A stretch of 33,553 bases of DNA, taken from an uncultured Clostridia bacterium. GTDB taxonomy: Bacteria; Bacillota; Clostridia; Christensenellales; UBA1242. The translations under genes were made by a program, and so were the position numbers. A model generated the notes under the pieces. That model searched no databases and was not told where the DNA came from. It saw nothing but the letters and a program-made list of their open reading frames with translations. The stretch lies in the NCBI GenBank assembly GCA_946484195.1, contig CAMLSW010000011.1:1-33553 (forward strand), given 5' to 3'. Positions 25,718-33,506 of this stretch are shown piece after piece (position 1 is the stretch's first letter; the number at the start of each line of letters is the position of its first letter).

Positions 25718-27036
25718 ACAACCTCCCCTATATAATCACTTCCATCAAAATCTTTTATTTTAACTTGTACAAATGTGTAACATTCTACATTACCATTATC
25801 TACAAAACGGACATTAAAGTCAACTAAAGGAGACATTTTTTTACTGTGAGCTAAAAATTCCCCAGTTTGACTGTCAAATGAATCAACTAAAACTTCTATT
25901 GTTTGTCCGACAAGTTCTAGCGCTTTCTCTTTAGCTATTTGATTTTGCAGTTTTGTTATTTTATGTAATCTCATCTTTTTAATAATATTTGGCACCTGCT
26001 TTTTCATAAAATAACTTGCTGTATTAGGCTCTCTTGAATACGGGAAAAAGCCAGCATAATCAAATCTAGTCTCTTTTATAAAATTATAAAGCTTTTTAAA
26101 TTGAGAGCGGTTTTCTCCAGGATAGCCAACAATAAAAGTTGAACGCAAGGCTATTTCTGGATAGTTTGTCTTAATTTTATCAAGTAGCGCCCTTGTAGCT
26201 TCCTCGTCTAATTTTCGCCTCATACTTTTAAGGAGCTCGTCATCTATATGTTGAAGTGGCATATCAAGATATTTGCACATCTTTTCATTCTTGCTAATGT
26301 AATCTAAAAGCTCATCGCTGACCTTTTCTGGATAGGCATAGTGAAGTCTTATAGATAAAAGCCCTTTAATCTTGCTAAGCTTTTCGCATAGCTTTATGAG
26401 GCAGTTTTCTTTGTACAAATCCTCGCCATAACGCGTTGGGTCTTGAGCAACTAGTATTATCTCCTTCACCCCTCTTGACACAAGGTTCTTTGCCTCGTCA
26501 ACAAGGTCGTCTATAGGATAGCTTTTATATCTACCTCTTATCCTTGGAATTGTACAGTATGAGCATACATTGTCACAGCCGTCAGCTATCTTTAAATATG
26601 CATAAGACGGACTGTTTGTCAGCACCCTTTCATATTTTTTGATTGGCTTGCTTGGTTCAAGCCCATAAAGTTTTTCTATCGTTTGGCAAATCGTGTCGTT
26701 TTCGCTAAGTTTTAAATAGGCATCTATCTTAGGAAAATTCTCTTTAAAACTATTGTAATTCCGCTCTGGAAAACAGCCGGTAACAATAATTTTTTCAATC
26801 CTACCGCTGTCCTTAAGTTTTTCCATAGCAAGTATATTCATTATAGCCTCTTCTTGTGCAGGTTGAATAAAGGCGCAGGTGTTTACAATAACTATGTCGG
26901 CACTTTCTACCTCATCGGTTATTGTAAAGCCATACTCCTTTAGTTGCCCTAGCATCTTTTCAAGGTCGACCTTATTTTTGTCACATCCTAAACTTATGGC
27001 AGAAATAATCTTACCTTTAAGCTCATCTTTAGTCAT
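25714..27036 (-). CDS. rimO: Ribosomal protein S12 methylthiotransferase RimO
   Basis: Radical-SAM enzyme that methylthiolates the conserved Asp of ribosomal protein S12. N-terminal auxiliary-cluster cysteines lie in SLGCDKN, NTCAF and GCFPE. The radical-SAM cluster is in DGCDNVCSYCTIPRIRG, the RimO-type form, and LSIRLHYAYPE follows. A full C-terminal TRAM domain (VGQTIEVLVDSFD to GEVV) is present, unlike in MiaB of this window. ATG at 27036 is chosen because GGAG lies 7 bases upstream and it overlaps the ftsK stop by 8 bases; an ATG at 27066 would add ten residues without a ribosome binding site. Confidence 0.95.
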   Translation of the reverse strand: MTKDELKGKIISAISLGCDKNKVDLEKMLGQLKEYGFTITDEVESADIVIVNTCAFIQPAQEEAIMNILAMEKLKDSGRIEKIIVTGCFPERNYNSFKENFPKIDAYLKLSENDTICQTIEKLYGLEPSKPIKKYERVLTNSPSYAYLKIADGCDNVCSYCTIPRIRGRYKSYPIDDLVDEAKNLVSRGVKEIILVAQDPTRYGEDLYKENCLIKLCEKLSKIKGLLSIRLHYAYPEKVSDELLDYISKNEKMCKYLDMPLQHIDDELLKSMRRKLDEEATRALLDKIKTNYPEIALRSTFIVGYPGENRSQFKKLYNFIKETRFDYAGFFPYSREPNTASYFMKKQVPNIIKKMRLHKITKLQNQIAKEKALELVGQTIEVLVDSFDSQTGEFLAHSKKMSPLVDFNVRFVDNGNVECYTFVQVKIKDFDGSDYIGEVV

Positions 27037-30000
27037 AAATATCTCCGAAAATTGAATAAAATTCATCTATTGTAATGTAAACTGAGCGCTGTTTTGCACC
27101 CTCTGCACTTGAAATATACCCGCGCTCTTCCATTTGGTCAACAATTCTTGCAGCACGAGGATAGCCAATCGATAACTTTCGCTGAACCATAGTGGTAGAC
27201 GCCACGCCATTATCAATGCAAATCTTTAGCGCCTGTGGAAGAAGTGGGTCTACGCCGTTATTTTCCCCGCCACCATTACTTGATTTGCCCGGGTTATTGA
27301 TGGCGTTGTTTGCCTCCTCATCAAAAACTTCTTCATTGTTTTGGATGATGAAATTGACAATATCCTTGGTCTCTGGTGTGTCGATAAAGCACCCTTGGAG
27401 TCTTGCCGGCTCGGCATCAGATGGTTTATAGAGCATATCACCATAGCCAAGCAGTTTTTCGGCGCCTGTTGAGCCTAAGATAACTTCGCTATCCACCCTA
27501 CTTGCAACCTTGAAGGCAATTCTTGATGGAAGGTTACCTTTAAGTGTACCTGTGACAACATCGGTGGATGGTCTTTGCGTTGCAAGTATCAAGTGTATTC
27601 CAGCAGCACGCGCTTTCTGTGCGATACGTCTAATCTTATCCTCTATTTCATTCTTAGCAACTGCCATAAAGTCGGCAAACTCATCGAAAATTACAACGAG
27701 GTATGGCATCTTTTTGACTCTGTTTTGAATTACCTTGTCAAGTTTGTTGTACTCACCAATATTTCTTACGCGCTCTTCTGATATCAGTTTGAACCTTCGC
27801 TCCATTTCGTCAACTGTCCACTGAAGTGCGTTGACGGCTTTTGTTGGGTCTGTGATGACCTTTGGCACAACTAAGTGTGGCAAGCCCTCATACATTGAAA
27901 GCTCCACTTGTTTTGGGTCTATCATAATGAATTTAACTTCATCTGGTGACGCCTTAAAAAGCAAGGAAATAATGATAGAGTTTAGGCATACACTTTTACC
28001 AGAACCGGTAGTTCCCGCAACAAGAAGGTGTGGCATCTTTTGAAGGTTGCATACCTTTACATTGCCGGTGATATCTTTACCGAGGGCAAAGGTCAATGGA
28101 GATGGCGACATTGTAAACTCTTTAGATTGAAGCACATCCTTAATCGAAACTTTTGCCACCTTGCTGTTTGGCACTTCGATACCGACTATGCTACGCCCTG
28201 GAATTGGCGCCTCAATTCTTATCTGTCCATTTGCCGAAAGCGCATAGGCAATATCGGCGTCAAGAGAAAGTATCCTTTTAACAGATATGCCCTCTGGCAT
28301 CTCAATTTCATAGCGCGTTACAGTTGGTCCGATGACCACATTTTGCACCTTTGCAGGCACTCCAAAATTTTCAAGAGCATTTTCAAGAGCCACCCTCTTC
28401 ATTGGTATCTCTTCATTGATGGTTGAAAGGTCGTCAGATTTTGTTGTAATCAAATCTATCGGTGGCTTTGTATATTTGTATGGCTTGATTTTTTCTTGAG
28501 GCTTATCCTCGTCAAGCTGAACAAATCTCTTTCTTCTTTCAATCTCGTCAACCGGCTTTTGTGGACTTTCTTGTCTATCAAATCTATGTCTATCTGGAGA
28601 TACTTCTTGCCTATTTGGAAGATTGTTTTGCCCTTCTTGAGAGATACCTGCCCTATCTAAACTCTCTTGACGGCCAAAGTTGTTATCACGGCTAAAGTTA
28701 TCTCTTGCAAGCGAATTATCGCGTGACAGATTTACGCTATTATTTGGTAATTGCTGTCTATCTCTAGTTAAAGGATTGTCTCTATCTCTATTTAAAGAGC
28801 CATTGTCACGAGAAAAATTATTAAAGTTCTCTTCGCGTTTTGGTGTTTCTTCAAGAGCGCTATAGTCAATAAAATCACGCTCGTCGCTAACAATACTGTC
28901 ATCAAAATCATCTTGGCTATTGAGGTCATCCTCCCTTTCAATCTTTTCTTGCTCTACAACTGACCTTATGATGTCCTCCGCCTCACTTGTAATCTCTTCA
29001 GGCTTGACGTCTGGCAAATTGCCCCTGCGAATTGGCTGACCAGCCGACAAATCATAGCTCTCTTCGTGAACATATGAGGAAGGCTTGATTGTGTCATTGT
29101 CTTTTAGGTCGCTAACATTCTTGTTAATCTCATTTAATGAAACATTATTGTTTGGCATTACTTGAGTTTGTTGAGAGTAATTGTTTGAGTTATATGCCTG
29201 AGTTTGCCTCTGCTTTGGCTTATGCTCCATAAACTTATCCATATCAACTTTTGGCGGTGACAAGAGATACTCTTTCATTGTCATACCAGCTGGAACTTTG
29301 CTATTCTTAATCTCCTCTTTATCATCTTGCGGAAGTTTAACCTCAAAAGGCTCGTTATTTGTATAACCCTTTCCAACAAGCCCTAGTTTTTCTCTTGCCG
29401 AGAGCTGTCGTTTCTCTTCCTCTTGGCGGTTGCCATCAAACATAACATTTGGTTGCTTTATAGGCTTGATTTGCTCATAATGTTTGTTTACACCTCTAGG
29501 ATTGACAACTTCGGTTTTCTCTTGTTTTTCTCTTATCTGAAGCTTGATTGGCTTTTGCTGGTTACCTGTCTTTTTAAGTGAAATAACAGCCTCAACAAAA
29601 AAGGCTACACAGGCAACAAGTGCGAGCGCGAGAATAACGTATGTGGCAGGGAGCCCCATAAGATAGGCAAATGTTGATGGTATAAAACCAATTATCATAC
29701 CGCCCGCCGTGAACTTTTTGGTATAATTTAAAGCAAGATATTGCCCATAGTTTAGTCCGCTTGGCGAGCCTACAATGATAAGCTGAATGATAGTCAAAAA
29801 GAAAAACAAACTGAGCGACAGAAAGATTGCATATCTCTTTGGCATAACATATTTTTTATTGTTTAATAGTGCAAGCGAGATGATAAAGCCAAGCACTGTA
29901 AGTGGATAAACAAAAATACCCAAAATGCCTAAAAAGAAGTCTTGCAAAGCTGGTATAATGGAGGTTACAGAGAATAAAAACACGATGGTTGATAATGCAA

Positions 30001-30070
30001 GCAGTGACCAACCTACTATCTTCTTGACATTCTTTTTAGAATTGTTTTTATTAACTTGAAATGTTGCCAT
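27029..30070 (-). CDS. ftsK: DNA translocase FtsK/SpoIIIE
   Basis: Hexameric DNA pump that clears chromosome DNA from the closing septum, or moves it into the forespore. The 1013 residues have an N-terminal membrane domain with about four helices (15-165) and a long Asn/Asp/Arg/Gln-rich linker (about 170-540). The motor has Walker A AGTTGSGKSV (about 682-691) and Walker B VVIFDEFADFM. The C-terminal gamma winged helix (about 940-1005) has ASTTMVQRKLSIGYPRAARIVDQME, which in the family reads KOPS/SRS sites. The linker contains a run of imperfect RDN repeats. ATG follows AAGGA. Promoter at 30101-30129; rimO, pgsA and the cinA-like gene follow with overlaps or no gap. Confidence 0.96.
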   Translation of the reverse strand: MATFQVNKNNSKKNVKKIVGWSLLALSTIVFLFSVTSIIPALQDFFLGILGIFVYPLTVLGFIISLALLNNKKYVMPKRYAIFLSLSLFFFLTIIQLIIVGSPSGLNYGQYLALNYTKKFTAGGMIIGFIPSTFAYLMGLPATYVILALALVACVAFFVEAVISLKKTGNQQKPIKLQIREKQEKTEVVNPRGVNKHYEQIKPIKQPNVMFDGNRQEEEKRQLSAREKLGLVGKGYTNNEPFEVKLPQDDKEEIKNSKVPAGMTMKEYLLSPPKVDMDKFMEHKPKQRQTQAYNSNNYSQQTQVMPNNNVSLNEINKNVSDLKDNDTIKPSSYVHEESYDLSAGQPIRRGNLPDVKPEEITSEAEDIIRSVVEQEKIEREDDLNSQDDFDDSIVSDERDFIDYSALEETPKREENFNNFSRDNGSLNRDRDNPLTRDRQQLPNNSVNLSRDNSLARDNFSRDNNFGRQESLDRAGISQEGQNNLPNRQEVSPDRHRFDRQESPQKPVDEIERRKRFVQLDEDKPQEKIKPYKYTKPPIDLITTKSDDLSTINEEIPMKRVALENALENFGVPAKVQNVVIGPTVTRYEIEMPEGISVKRILSLDADIAYALSANGQIRIEAPIPGRSIVGIEVPNSKVAKVSIKDVLQSKEFTMSPSPLTFALGKDITGNVKVCNLQKMPHLLVAGTTGSGKSVCLNSIIISLLFKASPDEVKFIMIDPKQVELSMYEGLPHLVVPKVITDPTKAVNALQWTVDEMERRFKLISEERVRNIGEYNKLDKVIQNRVKKMPYLVVIFDEFADFMAVAKNEIEDKIRRIAQKARAAGIHLILATQRPSTDVVTGTLKGNLPSRIAFKVASRVDSEVILGSTGAEKLLGYGDMLYKPSDAEPARLQGCFIDTPETKDIVNFIIQNNEEVFDEEANNAINNPGKSSNGGGENNGVDPLLPQALKICIDNGVASTTMVQRKLSIGYPRAARIVDQMEERGYISSAEGAKQRSVYITIDEFYSIFGDIYD

Positions 30071-30100
30071 ATCAGTCCTTTTTTATATCAATATATATTA

Positions 30101-30129
30101 AATATAGCACAAATAAAAAATATTCACAA
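30101..30129 (-). promoter_or_regulatory. Sigma-A promoter of the ftsK-rimO-pgsA operon
   Basis: Minus-strand TTGTGA (30129-30124), 17-base spacer ending TGC, TATATT (30106-30101), 31 bases before the ftsK ATG. The rest of the gap 30071-30372 is AT-rich with no gene seen; it ends in the deacetylase terminator. Confidence 0.75.
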
Positions 30130-30342
30130 GTGCTAGGATAAATTTTAACAAATATTTTTGTTTTATTATGGATTTTTTTGTAAAATGATTTTTACATAAA
30201 ACAGCGCACAATCTTAACAAAAGCATATTATTTAATCGATAAAATGGTCTATTATGTTATAAAAATAAAACTTTTACATAACAGCTAAGAATAAAAATTT
30301 AAAAGCCTCATTTTTAATTTTTATTTAAACTCATCAAATTAC

Positions 30343-30373
30343 AAAAAAAGAATGAGGAAGCTATCTCATTCTT
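30343..30373 (-). terminator. Terminator of the deacetylase gene
   Basis: Minus-strand AAGAATGAG pairs with CTCATTCTT (9 bp), followed by five or more T. The stem begins right at the stop codon of the gene at 30373. Confidence 0.85.
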
Positions 30374-31098
30374 TAAACAAGTCCAATCGTCTGTGAAACT
30401 GTGGTTAAATTAAAGTTGTTTTGCTGGAAGTAATCTATAATTTTTGGTAGTGCCTCGACTGTCGCCTCAGTTGGATGCATCAATATTAAGTCACCGCCTT
30501 TTGCGTTTTTGATGGCACGCTGATAAATCAAATTTGCATCGTGGTCACGCCAGTCGATTGTGTCGCGTGTCCACATAATTGTATGATAGCCTAGCTCCTG
30601 CGCGCACGAAACTGTAAGCTTGTCATAGGCGCCACTAGGTGGAGCAAAAAGGTTCATATCTACACCTAGTAGCTCCTTGACAATAGTATGAGTTGTTGTA
30701 ATCTCTTCAATATTGCCCTGCTCGTCAAGTTTGTCGTGGTCCTTATGATGATAACCGTGATTTGCAATCTCATTGCCTGCGTCGTAAATCTTTTGCAAGT
30801 AGTCCTCATTTAGCACCGCCCAAGTGCCACCAATGAAAAATGTCGTTTTAACATTCTTCTCATTTAATATGTCGAGCATTGCGTCAAGATATTCTGTACC
30901 CCAATAGACATTAATCATAAGTGATACATTATTCTTAGTTGTATCACCATTATAGTATACACCGCTTACCGATGTTGTCGGCACAACATTTACTCCCGCA
31001 AAAATTGCAAAGCCGCCTACAACCGCAATTATAAGTGCAATGGCAAGATTGCTTGCCCATCTTCTAACCTTTATTACGCCAAAATGTATTTTTCTCAT
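30373..31098 (-). CDS. PdaB-like polysaccharide deacetylase family protein with altered motif 1
   Basis: 241 residues: short basic N-terminus, one membrane anchor (about 17-35), then an extracytoplasmic NodB homology domain. Retained are the HGYHH metal motif (H114, H118), the DTIDW block (179-183) and LMHPT (H208). Motif 1, usually TFDD or TFDVGWG, reads MINVYWG, so the catalytic-base Asp is Asn63 and the Arg of the RPPYG motif is Ala (APPSG, 152-156). I recall that clostridial relatives share the NVYWG form, so this may be a subfamily trait rather than decay. PdaB-type proteins act on spore or cell-wall polysaccharide; activity here is uncertain. Confidence 0.82.
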   Translation of the reverse strand: MRKIHFGVIKVRRWASNLAIALIIAVVGGFAIFAGVNVVPTTSVSGVYYNGDTTKNNVSLMINVYWGTEYLDAMLDILNEKNVKTTFFIGGTWAVLNEDYLQKIYDAGNEIANHGYHHKDHDKLDEQGNIEEITTTHTIVKELLGVDMNLFAPPSGAYDKLTVSCAQELGYHTIMWTRDTIDWRDHDANLIYQRAIKNAKGGDLILMHPTEATVEALPKIIDYFQQNNFNLTTVSQTIGLV

Positions 31099-31142
31099 AC
31101 CCTACTATATTCATAGCAAGGTTAAATCATTACAATTTATTT

Positions 31143-32114
31143 CTAAAACAACTCACAAGCTATTTGGTTTAATGCTTGTTCTTGTTGTTTGTCTACGCTA
31201 TACAATTTTATAAATTTCTCAATTTCTGCTTTGTCTTTCATATACATCAATCGCGTATTAAATAGGTTTGCACACAAAAATGCGTCTACATCTGTTTTTA
31301 ATTCTCTATACTCTGTATCATTTTCAATCTTAAAAAGCTCTGTCTTGTATGCCTGTATAACATCTTTATCCTCTTGCATTGTTTTAGATAAATATGGATA
31401 GAGTTTATAACAATAATGCATCATTTTAAGTGCTAAAGGCTTGTCTTCTTTAATCTTTTTAGTTACTGCTTTATAACAGTGATAATCTCTTTCACAAGCA
31501 ACCTGTGCAAGAGTTAAATCATTTTTATTTTTTGTTGGAAGTTCGAAGAATAGCGATGGACTTGTTTGCAATGCTTCGTTTATGTACACACGAGAGTTTT
31601 TTATTCTATTTGAAAGGTAATTTAAAGCGTAACCATTCATCTTTAACAGTTTTAAAGCAAGTTCTCCGTCATTCTTGAGCCAAGGATGCATATACTTCAA
31701 ACCTTCTATGCGATAAAACTTCGCCATAAACATCGCCATAGTTTTATCTTTTTTCAATCTATCTGAAGCATACTGCATAGCCTCTGGGTCATAATACACC
31801 GCAAGTTGTACAACATCGGCATTATCTCTTAACTGCTCACTAGCATATTGTAAGTTTAATGGATTTTCTTTTATCATATATACCAAAGTGTCAAGTCTCT
31901 CACCTAGTTTGCATTTTATAGAATTCAAAATATTAGCATCTATTAATCGGGCCTTTCCGCGATTATTTATAATGTCATCCAAAGTAACACTCAATGTTCC
32001 AAATTCAATATTTTCATTTGATTCATCATCTGACAAACGATTATTTAAGTAATCGACATACCCATTGATTTGCTTTAAAAGAACAGACAAAATTAGACTT
32101 TTATCTTTATACAT
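31143..32114 (-). CDS. DUF4116-repeat protein
   Basis: About 323 residues, soluble and helical, with DUF4116-type repeats (about residues 75-200). Each unit of roughly 22-25 residues has the pattern aliphatic-x-Tyr-A-S-x-x-L-K-x-D, seen as LQYASEQLRDN, MQYASDRLKKD, LKYMHPWLKND and LNYLSNRIKNS. Function of DUF4116 is unknown; it probably forms a helical-repeat surface. ATG 32114 has an AGAGGTGG Shine-Dalgarno sequence just before it; an in-frame GTG at 32120 lies within that site and is less likely. A fully consensus sigma-A promoter drives it. The deacetylase gene follows 44 bases downstream and may be cotranscribed. Confidence 0.8.
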   Translation of the reverse strand: MYKDKSLILSVLLKQINGYVDYLNNRLSDDESNENIEFGTLSVTLDDIINNRGKARLIDANILNSIKCKLGERLDTLVYMIKENPLNLQYASEQLRDNADVVQLAVYYDPEAMQYASDRLKKDKTMAMFMAKFYRIEGLKYMHPWLKNDGELALKLLKMNGYALNYLSNRIKNSRVYINEALQTSPSLFFELPTKNKNDLTLAQVACERDYHCYKAVTKKIKEDKPLALKMMHYCYKLYPYLSKTMQEDKDVIQAYKTELFKIENDTEYRELKTDVDAFLCANLFNTRLMYMKDKAEIEKFIKLYSVDKQQEQALNQIACELF

Positions 32115-32138
32115 ACCCACCTCTTTTTAATTAAATCA

Positions 32139-32167
32139 ATTATACAATATACGCCTTTGTCTGTCAA
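32139..32167 (-). promoter_or_regulatory. Consensus sigma-A promoter of the DUF4116 gene
   Basis: Minus-strand TTGACA (32167-32162), 17-base spacer, TATAAT (32144-32139): both hexamers and spacing are exactly consensus, 24 bases before the ATG. Confidence 0.88.
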
Positions 32168-32230
32168 GAGCAAAGATGGTGACAGGCTGATTTATTCGCT
32201 TAAGAAACAAGTTAAGATAAACTAATATAA

Positions 32231-32764
32231 TTAAAAAATACAAATATTGTCATTATTTAATTTTACATATTTTATATGCAATCTTTTACGTTTAGCATAC
32301 ATTAATGACTTATATACAATATAATCTCCCCATTCAAAAGTTATAACTTTTGATGAATTATCTATAAGTAACTTGTATTTAATTTCTTTACCTTCTGCTC
32401 CATCGTCTCTTTCGAAGAATATGCACTTATCGGCATCTTTTTTGACCTTTTGATATCGAAGGATTTGTGACTTTGTTAAATTTCTTGGACAATTTCCTAA
32501 TAAACATATCAGTTTAATGTGTGGATATTTTTGTTTTAACTCTAATATGCGTTCTGCTATATTTAACTCAAATAAGGTGTCAACACATATCAAAAAATTA
32601 ACATAGTCATCGTTGATAGCATCTTCTAAATCATCTTTTATATTACCTAAAATATTAATACAAACAAGCAAATTTTCGTCAAATACATATTTTGTTTTCG
32701 GACTATCTGAAACGATGATACAACAATTATCTACAATATTTTCATTAAATAATTCTTTTAGCAT
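32231..32764 (-). CDS. SLOG/YpsA-like Rossmann-fold protein
   Basis: 177 residues with alternating helices and strands. The central pattern resembles the SLOG/DUF1273 (YpsA) superfamily: strand VNFLICVDTLFELNIAERILELKQKYPHIKL (split at about residues 55-85), where YpsA has G-x-D/E-x-W-x-A-E before a helix and a PxxK strand. A second strand around ADKCIFFERDDG and IKYKLLIDNSSKVITFEWG (about 128-146) correspond to the Tyr-x-x-Arg/Lys-x-x-x-x-Ile-Asp-x-Ser region. SLOG proteins often bind nucleotides or nucleic-acid-derived ligands; no catalytic residue is assigned. It is divergent from the Xre regulator, with the promoter inside an inverted repeat. Confidence 0.55.
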   Translation of the reverse strand: MLKELFNENIVDNCCIIVSDSPKTKYVFDENLLVCINILGNIKDDLEDAINDDYVNFLICVDTLFELNIAERILELKQKYPHIKLICLLGNCPRNLTKSQILRYQKVKKDADKCIFFERDDGAEGKEIKYKLLIDNSSKVITFEWGDYIVYKSLMYAKRKRLHIKYVKLNNDNICIF

Positions 32765-32769
32765 AAAAA

Positions 32770-32818
32770 CTCCTAAGGTTATTATAGCATATTAGGTATA
32801 AAAAAACAACCTTAGGAG
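32770..32818 (-). promoter_or_regulatory. Promoter bracketed by 11-bp inverted repeats, probable operator
   Basis: CTCCTAAGGTT (32770-32780) and its exact reverse complement AACCTTAGGAG (32808-32818) flank a minus-strand promoter TTGTTT (32809-32804), 17 bases, TATAAT (32786-32781) with a TGC extension. The left arm overlaps the -35 end and the right arm supplies the AGGAG ribosome binding site of the SLOG-like gene. It is well placed for repression by the divergent Xre protein. Confidence 0.65.
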
Positions 32819-32884
32819 CAAAATAATTTACCCCTCTTTAAAATACCCTATTGTTAAAATACTATAAAAGTGAGGTAAAGAAAA

Positions 32885-33124
32885 ATGAATTTAATTGAAG
32901 CAACTGCTATGAGAATACAAGATTTATTAAAAATACACAATAAATCACAATATAGGCTTATTAAAGACACTTGTCTTAGTAAGAAAACCATTCAAAATAT
33001 AATGCAACTTAAACATCCTGACATTAGATTGTCGACAATATACTTAATTGCTGAGTTCTTTGGTATGACTTTAGCTGAATTTTTTGATTGCGATTACTTC
33101 AAAGGTATTGATATTTATAATTAA
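32885..33124 (+). CDS. Xre-family helix-turn-helix regulator
   Basis: 79-residue single-domain DNA-binding protein. The Cro/CI-type helix-turn-helix spans about 10-66: RIQDLLKIHNKSQYRLIKDT (helices 1-2), then the recognition helix SKKTIQNIMQLK and the closing LSTIYLIAEFFGMTLAEFFD, a very common small Xre form in Bacillota. ATG follows GAGGT by 9 bases. It is divergent from the SLOG-like gene; the shared 120-base region contains a perfect inverted repeat that may be its operator. No partner domain or toxin is adjacent on the plus strand. Confidence 0.9.
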   Translation: MNLIEATAMRIQDLLKIHNKSQYRLIKDTCLSKKTIQNIMQLKHPDIRLSTIYLIAEFFGMTLAEFFDCDYFKGIDIYN

Positions 33125-33330
33125 GTGAATACAAAAGATTAATAATCACAAGAAAGTTTGTTCAAAACAATCAAAAAACAATTGCAAAAGGTCAAAATGC
33201 AGTAAATAGGACCGAAAGCTAAAAATATATTAAAATAGTTTTATCTATATTAAAGCAAACGTTAATCCCCGTACAATTTAAAAAGTCAATACTTGTCAAT
33301 TTACGTATAGCAACTAGATAAACTAGACAC

Positions 33331-33359
33331 AAAAAAAGACTAAGCAAAAGCTTAGTCTT
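33331..33359 (-). terminator. Terminator downstream of the 16S rRNA
   Basis: A perfect 10-bp stem AAGACTAAGC/GCTTAGTCTT with a 4-base loop, followed on the minus strand by a T-run. It lies 148 bases past the 16S 3' end. The gap 33125-33330 on its far side is AT-rich with no gene seen. Confidence 0.85.
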
Positions 33360-33403
33360 CTTTTATGAATTAAATATTCTAAGTACATTCTTTAAAGCTA
33401 TTT

Positions 33404-33487
33404 GAGCGGTTGTATGTTTTACCATACATTGTACTCTAGAGTAAGTTATTCCTTACTCCGCTCTATGTATATATTTAATATACATAG
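33404..33487 (-). repeat. Branched hairpin region after the 16S rRNA
   Basis: CTATGTATAT/ATATACATAG (33463-33487) is a strong hairpin. Next to it GAGCGG/CCGCTC (33404-33409/33458-33463) closes a junction holding TGTATG/CATACA (33411-33428) and GAGTAAG/CTTACTC (33439-33458). In the transcript this would fold right after the 16S 3' end and might guide processing. No tRNA, 5S or 23S sequence is present in 33360-33506. Confidence 0.6.
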
Positions 33488-33506
33488 CCTCGACTCTGTC
33501 TCTTTA

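Noticed and set aside
32885-33124. Xre gene as the antitoxin of a toxin-antitoxin pair
   Set aside because: No toxin-sized ORF is adjacent in the same direction, and the divergent 177-residue protein does not resemble a HigB, HipA or RES toxin.
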